This document shows, in pieces, positions 27,429 through 36,030 of a stretch of 64,000 nucleotides of DNA (its first letter is position 1; the number at the start of each line of letters is the position of its first letter). Source of the DNA: Persicirhabdus sediminis (GTDB lineage Bacteria > Verrucomicrobiota > Verrucomicrobiia > Verrucomicrobiales > Akkermansiaceae); NCBI RefSeq assembly GCF_016595495.1, contig NZ_JAENIM010000039.1:292659-356658 (forward strand), given 5' to 3'. The position numbers and the translations under genes are program-made. A model generated the notes under the pieces. The model did not search any database, was not told the DNA's origin, and was given only the letters and a program-made list of their open reading frames with translations.

Positions 27429-29276
27429 ATGGCTTACGGCTATTGGACGTCAAAAATTTATAAAAAACCCGTGGGAATTCTCGATATCTTAAAGCATAGA
27501 AAGCTTGCTCAAAAAGGCATGGCAAGTGCATCTACGCGTCGGCAGAAAAACGACCGCAACGTTGTCTCCACGATGGAGCAAAGTTTCTGGCTGCGTGTGC
27601 TGATCGCCTTCGTCTATGCCGCCCTGATGGTGCTGATTATCAACTTTGGTAGTCCAAGCGGCGATACCGTATTTAGCTTGCAGCGCAGTTTTGCCACGCT
27701 GGCCGTCGCTGCCAGCTCACTGGCGCTGGTGCATTTGTTTGGTGAAATCTCCAACCGCAACGGCAAGCTCGTTTTAGCCTTGGGTGGTTTGGTCATTCAG
27801 GTAGCTATCCAGCGATTGGTGAATTTCTTTGTTTTGGAAAATGGTTTCCATGGTGACTACATGTTGCTGCTCGCCCCTGTGGCATTGGCGCCGATGATTC
27901 ACTCGGTGTTGCTTGGCCGTCAAGGCGGGGCCTTTTCTGTCATCTTCGCCAGCATGTTTGGCAGTATGTTGATGCCAGAAGGTGCGGCCGTAGCCTATAT
28001 GGTTGCTTGCATGGTGAGCGGATTTGTCGCTGTGATGCTGACCCGCAACGTGCGCCGTCGTGGATCACTTTTGCGTGCCGGTTTCTACGTTGGTCTAGCC
28101 AGTGTGGTGATGGCGCTAGTTTTCAACCACATCAACCTGATGAGCGTGCAGACCACCGAAGGTGTCAGCAGTGAAGGTCTCAAGCTAGTTGTGGCGCTCG
28201 CCATCGGTATGCTCACCGGCATGATTGTCAGCGGAATTTTACCTATCCTTGAGAGTTTGTTCCAGATCACTACCGGCATTAGCTGGCTGGAAATGAGTGA
28301 CCTCAACCATAGGTTGTTGCGCAAAATGCAGCTAGAAGCACCTGGTACCTACCATCACAGCATGGTGGTGGCCACTCTGGCTGAAGCTGCCGCTGAGGAA
28401 ATTGGCGCCAATGCGAGCCTCTGTCGTGTCGCAGCCTATTTCCACGACATCGGCAAAATTGAAAAACCGCAGTATTTCATTGAGAACCAAGACGAGATCA
28501 ACCCGCACGATGATCTCACGCCAAAAATGAGCGCCTTGGTGATTATTTCTCACGTCAAAGACGGGGTGGATCTAGCGCTGAAACATAAGCTCAATCCAGC
28601 CATCATTGATGTAATCCGTGAGCACCACGGCAATTCATTAGTTGCCTTTTTCTACCACAAAGCACAGGAACTCCGCCTCGCTGAGCTACAAAAAGTGGAA
28701 GAAGGGAAAGGCAATGCCGAAGACGTCGCTGATGTTTTACAATCAAGTTTCCGTTACCCTGGGCCTTGTCCTCGTACTCGCGAGAGCGGCATCATCAGCC
28801 TAGCTGATGCGGTGGAAAGTGCTTCTCGCTCGCTGAAAAAACCGAGCTCTAAGAAAATTCAAAAATTGGTAGACGACATCGTCCGCGCCCGCGTCAATGA
28901 TAGCCAGCTAGACGACAGCCAGCTGAGTTTGGGGGACATCCGTGAGGTGAAACGTAGTTTTGTTAAGACGCTCAGCAGTATGATGCATACGCGTATTGAC
29001 TACCCAAAAGAAGCTGAGGCCAATGAAATGGCGGCTAGGGGCAAAACTGCCACATCAAAAATGCACGCAGGAAACAAGGCGCCAACATCAAAGATGAAGC
29101 CTGATGTCAAAACGGCGACAGCCAAGATGGACGCTGAGAGTAAAACTGCTACCACTAAGCTGCAAGATCAGGGGAAAAGCAAAGCAGCTACTGCTAAGCT
29201 GCAGCCCGACAATAAACCTGCAGACGCTAACAAGTTGGCTGAAAAGAAGACGCCTACCAAAAAGCTCAAAAGCTAA
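27429..29276 (+). CDS. HD-domain membrane phosphohydrolase, PgpH-like, with repetitive Thr/Lys tail
   Basis: 615 residues from ATG 27429; a GTG at 27471 (residue 15) is an alternative that better fits the LKHRKLAQKG start. About six to eight membrane helices fill residues 52-280; the large extracytoplasmic HDED domain of Listeria PgpH is absent. The HD domain is at ~305-480, with TYHHSMV, AAYFHDIGK (H339, D340) and VIREHHGNSLVAFFYH. Relatives degrade c-di-AMP in the cytoplasm. The last ~80 residues are a degenerate repeat of xTxKM/L spaced about 11 residues. ybeY follows after 17 bp, a conserved pairing. Confidence 0.9.
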   Translation: MAYGYWTSKIYKKPVGILDILKHRKLAQKGMASASTRRQKNDRNVVSTMEQSFWLRVLIAFVYAALMVLIINFGSPSGDTVFSLQRSFATLAVAASSLALVHLFGEISNRNGKLVLALGGLVIQVAIQRLVNFFVLENGFHGDYMLLLAPVALAPMIHSVLLGRQGGAFSVIFASMFGSMLMPEGAAVAYMVACMVSGFVAVMLTRNVRRRGSLLRAGFYVGLASVVMALVFNHINLMSVQTTEGVSSEGLKLVVALAIGMLTGMIVSGILPILESLFQITTGISWLEMSDLNHRLLRKMQLEAPGTYHHSMVVATLAEAAAEEIGANASLCRVAAYFHDIGKIEKPQYFIENQDEINPHDDLTPKMSALVIISHVKDGVDLALKHKLNPAIIDVIREHHGNSLVAFFYHKAQELRLAELQKVEEGKGNAEDVADVLQSSFRYPGPCPRTRESGIISLADAVESASRSLKKPSSKKIQKLVDDIVRARVNDSQLDDSQLSLGDIREVKRSFVKTLSSMMHTRIDYPKEAEANEMAARGKTATSKMHAGNKAPTSKMKPDVKTATAKMDAESKTATTKLQDQGKSKAATAKLQPDNKPADANKLAEKKTPTKKLKS

Positions 29277-29293
29277 GCGCCTTGATTTTTATC

Positions 29294-29728
29294 ATGAATA
29301 CTCAAGTTGAGATCTATCAAAACCAAGACAAACTTCCGCTTAGCGAGTCGTTGATAGAGCGCATGACAGCTGCAGCCAATGCAGCGATCCCTTTAGTTAG
29401 CAAGCTAGCTGTGGATGGTGAAGTGCTATCGCAGCTGGAACTTGTTGAAGTTTCTATTGTCGATGACGAGACTATTGCACAAGTTCACGTCGACTTCATG
29501 GATATTCCCGGGGCTACAGACGTGATCACATTTGATTACGGCGAAATCGTTGTCAGTGTGGAAACGGCCAAATCTCAGGCGCTGGAATACGGCAATGAAT
29601 TTGAGCGCGAGTTGATGCTCTATGTCATTCACGGCTTGATGCATCTAGCTGGCCACGAAGACGCAGATCCAGCTGAGGCAGCAGTGATGGCGCAGGGACA
29701 AGAATCTGTGCTCGCCGAAGTGTGGTAA
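29294..29728 (+). CDS. ybeY: Endoribonuclease YbeY
   Basis: 144 residues from ATG 29294 (a TTG at 29282 precedes it). The zinc site is HGLMHLAGHEDAD, the YbeY form of HGxLHLxGYDH, and the upstream strand MDIPGATDVITFDYGEIVVS carries the conserved TDVLSF-like segment. It matures 16S rRNA 3' ends and serves ribosome quality control. Between PgpH and ribF on one strand (17 and 17 bp gaps), so likely one transcript. Confidence 0.95.
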   Translation: MNTQVEIYQNQDKLPLSESLIERMTAAANAAIPLVSKLAVDGEVLSQLELVEVSIVDDETIAQVHVDFMDIPGATDVITFDYGEIVVSVETAKSQALEYGNEFERELMLYVIHGLMHLAGHEDADPAEAAVMAQGQESVLAEVW

Positions 29729-29745
29729 TTTTTACCTAGATATTT

Positions 29746-30672
29746 ATGCAAACCATCATCCACGGAGAGAAGAAAATTGAGTCAGAACTTCATCTGGCGC
29801 TCGGCGTATTTGATGGCGTGCACGTTGGCCACCAAGAGGTGATAAAGCGCTCGGTGGCTCGCGCTAAACAAGCTGGTGTTCTATCAGCCGTGCTAACATT
29901 TGAACCTCATCCTATCCGCGTCTTGGCACCAAGCAAGGCGCCGCGTAGGATTCTGGCCTCACTCGAGCACAAAGAAAAGCTACTGGCTGATCTCGGTGTG
30001 GATGTTTTGATTGTCGTCGATTTTACAGCTGAATTTTCTAAGTTAGATGCGGCTGGTTTTCTAGCAGCGATTCACGACTATTACCCTAAGCTGAAAACAT
30101 TGGCGATGGGGGAAGATTGGAAATTTGGCCAAGGACGCATGGGCAATGTTGGGTTCCTGCAAGAGTTTGGCGCGAAAAATCAAATTGAAATCGCCGCCGT
30201 CGCACCCGTCATGGTCGATGGTGAGCGGGTGAGCAGTACACGAATTCGCCAAGCTATTCGCGACGGCAATATCGCCAAGGCGAGTGAAATGCTCGGGCGT
30301 GTTTACACTGTGTTAGGTACTGTGGTGCACGGTCGCCAGCTAGGACGCACGATTGGTTTTCCTACCGCTAACTTGCGTGTGCAAAACGAGCAACTTCCGC
30401 CAGATGGTGTGTGGGTTGTTGAGGCCTTGGTTAATGGCAAGTGGACTCGGGGTGCGGGAAATTTAGGTAAACGACCAACCGTGGAAACTGGCGAAGCTGA
30501 GCGTCTCTTTGAGGTGCACTTGCTTGATTTTGATGCCGATATTTACGGTCAGGATATTGAAGTTAGGTTTCTCAAGTATCTTCGCGGCGAGCAAAAATTT
30601 GCATCTATCGACGAGTTGCTAGCTCAGATTATGCTAGATGTCGAAGAGTGTCGCCTTTACTCAGCTAGCTAG
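29746..30672 (+). CDS. ribF: Bifunctional riboflavin kinase/FAD synthetase
   Basis: 308 residues, normal RibF length. N-terminal adenylyltransferase: LGVFDGVHVGHQEV and ERVSSTRIRQAIRDGNI. C-terminal flavokinase: GRQLGRTIGFPTANLR and RGAGNLGKRPTVE. Converts riboflavin to FMN and then FAD. Its stop codon is only four bases from the stop of the convergent helicase gene, with no terminator seen between. Confidence 0.97.
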   Translation: MQTIIHGEKKIESELHLALGVFDGVHVGHQEVIKRSVARAKQAGVLSAVLTFEPHPIRVLAPSKAPRRILASLEHKEKLLADLGVDVLIVVDFTAEFSKLDAAGFLAAIHDYYPKLKTLAMGEDWKFGQGRMGNVGFLQEFGAKNQIEIAAVAPVMVDGERVSSTRIRQAIRDGNIAKASEMLGRVYTVLGTVVHGRQLGRTIGFPTANLRVQNEQLPPDGVWVVEALVNGKWTRGAGNLGKRPTVETGEAERLFEVHLLDFDADIYGQDIEVRFLKYLRGEQKFASIDELLAQIMLDVEECRLYSAS

Positions 30673-30676
30673 ATTT

Positions 30677-33600
30677 TTACTCGCTGAGCAATGATTGCAT
30701 AGTGTCGGCTGTTAGCTGGATGTGTTTGGTGGCGCCGTCGAGCAGGTTGTTTGCTAGAGTATTCTTTTTCCCCTGCATTTGTTGAATGCGTTCTTCCACG
30801 GTGCCAGCGCAGATGAGTTTGTGCACAAAGACCGGTTTGTCCTGGCCGATGCGGTACGCTCTATCAGTGGCTTGATTTTCAGACGCTGGATTCCACCATG
30901 GATCGTAGTGGATGACTGTATCGGCAGCAGTGAGCGTGAGGCCTGTGCCACCAGCTTTGAGTGAGATGAGGAAAATGTCAGTTTCTCCGCGCTGGAAAAT
31001 ATCGACGAGTTCGTGGCGGTTTTTTGTGCCACCAGTTAGTTTGAGGTAGCTCATATTTTGTTCAATCACATGAGCCTCGATGAGGTCGAGCATGCTGGTG
31101 AACTGCGAGAATAACAGGACCTTGCGGTTTTCTGCTTTCAGCGTGGCTAGCAAGTCAGCTAGATAGTTGAATTTTTCCGATTGCAGCGGTTCGTGTGACT
31201 CGGCAATGAGGTCCGGGTGGCAGCAAATTTGCCGCAGTTTCAGCAATGCTGCGAGGAAGACGATCTGCGACTCTCCGCCGCCAGCCATGGCAATGGCGCG
31301 ACGCACTTTTTTATCCATGGTTGAGCGCACAGTTTCGTAGAGGTCTTTTTGCGCTGGGTTGAGCGCAATGCTGTGCACAATCTCCGTTTTTGGCGGTAGC
31401 TCGGTGGCGACTTCATCTTTGGTGCGGCGCAAGATGAGTGGGCCGACTTTGCGGTTGAGTGCGTCTGAGTGCGACTGGCTGCCAGCTTCGATGTTCTTGC
31501 GGTAGCTTTCGTTGAATTTTTCCTGTGAGCCGAGTAGCCCAGGCGTGAGGAAACGCATCAAGCTCCACAGTTCGCCAAGGTGGTTTTCGATAGGTGTGCC
31601 TGATAGACAGAGTCGGTGGTTAGAATCTAGCTCGAGTAATGCCTGGGAAACTTTGGCTTGTGGGTTTTTGATGTGTTGGGCTTCGTCGAGGATGATGGCG
31701 TGGAATTTCTGCGGGATGAAATATTCTAGATCGCGAGCTAACAATGCGTATGAGCTCATGACGATGTCAGCTTGACCCATTTGCTTAAATCGTTGATGGC
31801 GGTCAGCTCCCTGAAGGATCAGGACCTCTAGGTCGGGGGCAAATTTTGCAGCTTCGCGTTGCCAGTTTTGCACCACTGAGGTGGGCGCTAGCACCAAGTT
31901 AGGTAATCCGCAGCTGTGACCATTTTCTTTCTCTGATAGGATGTAGGCGATGGTCTGCAGTGTTTTGCCTAAGCCCATGTCATCAGCTAGAATGCCGCAC
32001 AGTTGCTGGCGTGATAGAAAGGTCATCCAGCGAAATCCTTCTAGCTGGTAGGGGCGCAGTGTGGCGTCCAGACCGCGCGGTGCTTGGATGTCTGGAATGG
32101 CGTCGAGTGAGGCAATCTGTGTCGCCAGGTCAGCAACTTCAGCTGGCACTTCGAGTTCAAGTTCATCGTCGTCGGCGAGCGCAGCAGCTTCCAGTTTCTG
32201 AATTTTGATGGGTTTGTCGGGGAACTGGAACTCCAGCAGCATCTCTAGGGTTGTGAGGATTTTGCGGAAGCGACCGACGGGCAGGGCAACGGCTCGACCG
32301 TCGGGTAGGAAACAGAGGAATTCTTGTCCAGCGGGTTGATCTTTGGTGCGCTCGAGGAAATTGTTTTCTAGCAGCGCAGCGAGAATCGGCTGGATATCAA
32401 ATTGTTCGCCTTCAATTTCAAAGCCAGCTGATAGGGTGAACCAGCCGCGCCCTTCTTCGACGATTTCAGCTTTCCAGCCAGTGGATTTGAAAACGAGTGG
32501 TTTGTTGCCGACATTGTGCGCGTAGGTGATATGCCAGCCGGCTCGTTCTAGCTGCGGGGCGATTTGGTGACGGAAGCTTGTCCAGAAAACTGTATCTGTG
32601 AGTTCGTTAGGTGCATCAATTTCCGGTGCCCAGAAGGGGTTGCTTTTATCCAAACCAGGATGTAGTCCCGCCTGTTGGAGTTGTTGCAGCGCTGAAATTT
32701 CGGCCTGATGGTCGCGCGCGATGTGTTGCACACCCTCGGCGGTTTTGATCCGCAGTGCCTTCATGTTTTGCGAAGCAGTTAGTGCGCTGGTATGTTCACC
32801 GTAGCGCACGCCAGCTAGCGCGTATATCTCGGGCAGATGTTTGGCGGTTTGCGGTCGGCGTTCTACTCGCAGGTGAAATTGCGCCGCAGACGGGTCAATA
32901 AGATTTTTTTTTTGATGAGATGCGGCGGCTGGTAGCTCTGGCAGGGTGGCGGTTAGCCCGCGCGATTCACTCTCCGCAATGAGTTCGTCTGCGCTGTCTA
33001 GCGGAATGGATGGACCGTTCAGCCACGCGTGAATCAGCTCAGCTGGCTGGCTAGATTCTATCAGCCCTAACTCGGACTGTTGGGTGTCGATGTAATAAAC
33101 CTTATCTGTGTAGAGGAAATGCTGGCTGGCTGGCTGGGTCTGGGCTACGGGCTGTAGCGATTGATTTTCTTCATGCCAGCTGAGCGAAACGTCGCGCCTC
33201 TGGCCGATTGCTAGCGGGCTGAGTTTGTCGGCTTTGATGACTAAGCGATTGGTTTTAATAAGCTGGGCTAACAGGCTGTTCCAATACGGTCCGCTGATCA
33301 TCCAGCTAGAGTTTTCTAGGCTGTCATCATGCACTGGTTTTAGCTGGCTGAGAAGGTGGAGAATGTTTTCGTCAGCTGAATCAGCTAGGCTGGGCAAATT
33401 CTGTGCGGCGGCAAATTTCTGACTGAGCTGGCCGTTTTTGTTATAGCTGCCGTGGAATAGGTGCAGGGCGGCACGGCATGGCTTGTGCTCGTCTGGCTGG
33501 ATTAGGTAGAGGATGCACTCGTTGGCTTTGCTAGCTGGCTTTTCTAGCTGTTGGGCTGGCGCATTGCTGGCTGATTGTTTTTGTAATTCATCGAGCCACG

Positions 33601-34009
33601 ATTGCATTGCTTGGCTATCGACTTGCTCGTCGGCAGTTGTCTCGACGGCATTTTTCTCCATCAGCTGGCGCAAGCGTTGACCTTTGGATAGGTAGCTCAT
33701 GAGCACGGCGGCGTGCGCGCAGTTGCTTTGTACGTCACAGCTGCACGAGCAATCTTGCATCACTTGGCCGCTTTCTAACCAGAAGCTGGCAATGCTCTGT
33801 TCGATTTTGTCTAGCGGATCGGTGAGCGTGGCCGTTAGTTCGAGGTCGCCAGTTTCTAATGACTCCAGCTGGAGCTCGTCGAGCTGACATTTGCGCAGCC
33901 ATTTTTTGGCCATCATCAGCGTGGTTGGATCAAAACTAGTGGTCCATGCCTCTGAGCAGATATGGTGGTGAAGTTGATCGTAGCTAAGTTTGGTATCCGG
34001 CTGGCTCAT
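30677..34009 (-). CDS. SNF2-family helicase/ATPase with SWIM zinc finger
   Basis: 1110 residues. A SWIM-type zinc finger near residue 84 (CSCDVQSNCAH), a long variable middle, then the SNF2 motor from ~640: DDMGLGKTLQTI (motif I), LDEAQHIKNP (motif II), LSGTPIENHLGELW (III), LFSQFTSMLDLIE and TGLTLTAADTVIHYDPWWNPA (V-VI), ending in YRIGQDKPVFVHKLI. Bacterial RapA/HepA-like members remodel RNA polymerase or DNA-protein complexes. No methylase or nuclease partner lies next to it, so a defence role is not supported. Confidence 0.93.
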   Translation of the reverse strand: MSQPDTKLSYDQLHHHICSEAWTTSFDPTTLMMAKKWLRKCQLDELQLESLETGDLELTATLTDPLDKIEQSIASFWLESGQVMQDCSCSCDVQSNCAHAAVLMSYLSKGQRLRQLMEKNAVETTADEQVDSQAMQSWLDELQKQSASNAPAQQLEKPASKANECILYLIQPDEHKPCRAALHLFHGSYNKNGQLSQKFAAAQNLPSLADSADENILHLLSQLKPVHDDSLENSSWMISGPYWNSLLAQLIKTNRLVIKADKLSPLAIGQRRDVSLSWHEENQSLQPVAQTQPASQHFLYTDKVYYIDTQQSELGLIESSQPAELIHAWLNGPSIPLDSADELIAESESRGLTATLPELPAAASHQKKNLIDPSAAQFHLRVERRPQTAKHLPEIYALAGVRYGEHTSALTASQNMKALRIKTAEGVQHIARDHQAEISALQQLQQAGLHPGLDKSNPFWAPEIDAPNELTDTVFWTSFRHQIAPQLERAGWHITYAHNVGNKPLVFKSTGWKAEIVEEGRGWFTLSAGFEIEGEQFDIQPILAALLENNFLERTKDQPAGQEFLCFLPDGRAVALPVGRFRKILTTLEMLLEFQFPDKPIKIQKLEAAALADDDELELEVPAEVADLATQIASLDAIPDIQAPRGLDATLRPYQLEGFRWMTFLSRQQLCGILADDMGLGKTLQTIAYILSEKENGHSCGLPNLVLAPTSVVQNWQREAAKFAPDLEVLILQGADRHQRFKQMGQADIVMSSYALLARDLEYFIPQKFHAIILDEAQHIKNPQAKVSQALLELDSNHRLCLSGTPIENHLGELWSLMRFLTPGLLGSQEKFNESYRKNIEAGSQSHSDALNRKVGPLILRRTKDEVATELPPKTEIVHSIALNPAQKDLYETVRSTMDKKVRRAIAMAGGGESQIVFLAALLKLRQICCHPDLIAESHEPLQSEKFNYLADLLATLKAENRKVLLFSQFTSMLDLIEAHVIEQNMSYLKLTGGTKNRHELVDIFQRGETDIFLISLKAGGTGLTLTAADTVIHYDPWWNPASENQATDRAYRIGQDKPVFVHKLICAGTVEERIQQMQGKKNTLANNLLDGATKHIQLTADTMQSLLSE

Positions 34010-34064
34010 CGAGTCGCCAGCATGGCAAAGCTCGCATCATGGATCAAGCTATAGCTGAACGCAA

Positions 34065-34096
34065 AAATGCCTCGTCAGCGAACTGACGAGGCATTT
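34065..34096. terminator. Terminator after cyclase-repeat protein 1
   Basis: Perfect 14-bp stem AAATGCCTCGTCAG / CTGACGAGGCATTT with a CGAA tetraloop; lies 31 bp beyond the stop of the gene at 34128 and 56 bp upstream of the helicase start. Confidence 0.85.
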
Positions 34097-34127
34097 GCCA
34101 AATTTGATATGTCGTCTACCGGTAATT

Positions 34128-35609
34128 TTAGTGCTCGTCTTCGCCACCAGTACCTGGGAGGAAGCGGTAGTAAACTTCGAGCATGAAGATATTCAGGCAG
34201 GTGCGGTAAACTTCAGCTGATTTGTGTTGTGCGGTGAAGTATCCACCGTGTGCAATCTGCTTGCCGCCGCCTGGGATTTTCCATGAACCATCTTCGTTCT
34301 GGTTCTGGAGAACTTGGTCGCGGAAGATGGCGTTGTATTTTTCCCAATGTGATCCGCCTACGTTGATCATCGCCTGTGCGTTGTAGTAGTGGTCGTAAAG
34401 GTTACCTGTTGGGCTGTTGTAGTTGAACTTAGTCAGACCGATTATGTGGTCAGCTGCGCGCTGAGCGACACGATCATCTGAGCGTCCCCACATCTGATAG
34501 GCGAGTAGGCCGCCACCTGTGAGACCAGGTTTACGGTCAGCATTGGCGCGGTAGCCGATGGCGCCGTCACGCTGCTGGGTGTCGGCGATGTAGCGCAGTG
34601 CGCGGTTGATTGGTGTATTGAAAATACGCTTCTCCCAGATGCCTGTGTGCATACAGGCTTTGAGTGCCTGGATGTGCCAGAAGCCGATGGAGTTATCACC
34701 GCCGCGCTGGCCACGAGTATCGTAACCGTAATCCCAGCTGCCGCTGCGGTGTTGTTTGCTGAGCATCCAGTCGCCGACGCGTTTGGTGACTTCTTCGAGG
34801 TTAGGAATGGTGATGCCGAGGTTATTGCAGAATGTGTATGACTCAGCGAGTGCGTAAGCTACCATTGGTGTTTCGTATACCCATGCGTGCTGGGTGGTAT
34901 CTTTAACAAACCTGCCGTCGTTTTCTAAGCTGTAGTTGATGAGGAATGTGATGCCTTTGGTGACAGTTTCACCAAACTCACGAGAATCTGGAGTGTCGCA
35001 GTGGCCAAGGTAGGCGAGCACAGCGAGAGCTGTCATGCCGCAGTGGTTGCGGTCGCCCCAGCTACCATTTTTGTTTTGGTTTTTCTTCAGCCAGCGTAGT
35101 CCTTTGACTACAGCGGTTTCACATTCGTCAACGCCACCATTTTGTGACAGGCGAGCCATGCGGTCTTCGCGCGAACAACGAACGCGCATTTCTGATGGGA
35201 TGGCTTCAAAGGTATTGTCTGGCTGCACTTCGTTCCAGTTATCTGAAAAATCGTCGAGTTCACCAAAGTCCACAGCGAAATCAAGTGGTTCAATTTCTAC
35301 CGTAGGGATAGAAATGTTTGCGCTGGTATTGGCGGTGATGACATTGCTGACGCTAGGTGCGGCAGTTGGCTGCTGCATCGTGCGGGTGATTTGCTTGCGC
35401 TCAACGACGGTTTCTTCACGTGCTGCCGCTTGATAGGAAACAATCTGCACATCGTCCTTTTGTTCGATCTCAAGGAAGAACATGGCAAAGACAACGCCGA
35501 CTAGTGTGATAGTCAGGAGGGCAATGAAAAAGCTGCTGATCGCATTATTGCGTTTCTGCCGACGTAGATCGGCTATGACCTCAGGGGATAGCTGTGCATG
35601 TAGACTCAT
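34128..35609 (-). CDS. Membrane-anchored squalene-cyclase/prenyltransferase-repeat protein, paralogue 1
   Basis: 493 residues. Short cytoplasmic head (MSLHAQLSPEVIADLRRQKRN), one membrane helix at ~25-48, a Ser/Thr-rich linker, then from ~165 an alpha-alpha toroid made of prenyltransferase/squalene-oxidase repeats: WLKKNQNKNGSWGDRNH, WMLSKQHRSGSWDYG, YIADTQQRDGAIGY, NQNEDGSWKIPGGG. The acidic DxDD cyclase motif is not apparent, so a binding role outside the membrane is likelier than cyclisation. The C-terminus LNIFMLEVYYRFLPGTGG is almost identical in the neighbour at 36031. Function unknown. Confidence 0.8.
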   Translation of the reverse strand: MSLHAQLSPEVIADLRRQKRNNAISSFFIALLTITLVGVVFAMFFLEIEQKDDVQIVSYQAAAREETVVERKQITRTMQQPTAAPSVSNVITANTSANISIPTVEIEPLDFAVDFGELDDFSDNWNEVQPDNTFEAIPSEMRVRCSREDRMARLSQNGGVDECETAVVKGLRWLKKNQNKNGSWGDRNHCGMTALAVLAYLGHCDTPDSREFGETVTKGITFLINYSLENDGRFVKDTTQHAWVYETPMVAYALAESYTFCNNLGITIPNLEEVTKRVGDWMLSKQHRSGSWDYGYDTRGQRGGDNSIGFWHIQALKACMHTGIWEKRIFNTPINRALRYIADTQQRDGAIGYRANADRKPGLTGGGLLAYQMWGRSDDRVAQRAADHIIGLTKFNYNSPTGNLYDHYYNAQAMINVGGSHWEKYNAIFRDQVLQNQNEDGSWKIPGGGKQIAHGGYFTAQHKSAEVYRTCLNIFMLEVYYRFLPGTGGEDEH

Positions 35610-36030
35610 ATTTTTTGATTGCGTTGTTCGCTGATTGCCATTGGTTTTTGACCAAAAATTGGGCTGCTGGCTGGGTGGCGAGATTACCGTTTTAGCTATA
35701 GCGTAGCGCAGCTTTGTTTTCGTGGCAAATTATAGCAAAAAGCTACATAGTTCAGTGTGTAGTCGTTCACAAGTGATTTGTGTCACACAGATTGTTTTAT
35801 GCCAATTCTTACAAGTGATTAAGTCATACACCACATGGCTTGGCGCGCTTTTGCTTTAATCTCAGTGTTTAGCGGGTTAGATCGGCACTGTGTATTATGA
35901 TATCGTCAGGGGAATTTTTGCGGGGCATAAAAAATGGGCCGTCAAATGAATGACGACCCAGATTGGTAAGATTGATATTAAGTGAGTATTTTTTAGCCTA
36001 TAAGTTGGCCAATTTCACCCTTGTGGCTGA
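35610..36030. other. Gap between the paralogues; terminator at 35935-35960
   Basis: 421 bases. The left part is AT-rich and should hold the promoter of the gene ending at 34128; no ORF is convincing. At 35935-35960 the stem TGGGCCGTCA / TGACGACCCA forms a minus-strand terminator for the upstream paralogue (G-U pair and T-run on the minus transcript). Confidence 0.65.

Noticed and set aside
30677-34009. Defence system around the SNF2 helicase
   Set aside because: Neighbours are ribF and cyclase-repeat proteins, with no nuclease or methylase partner.
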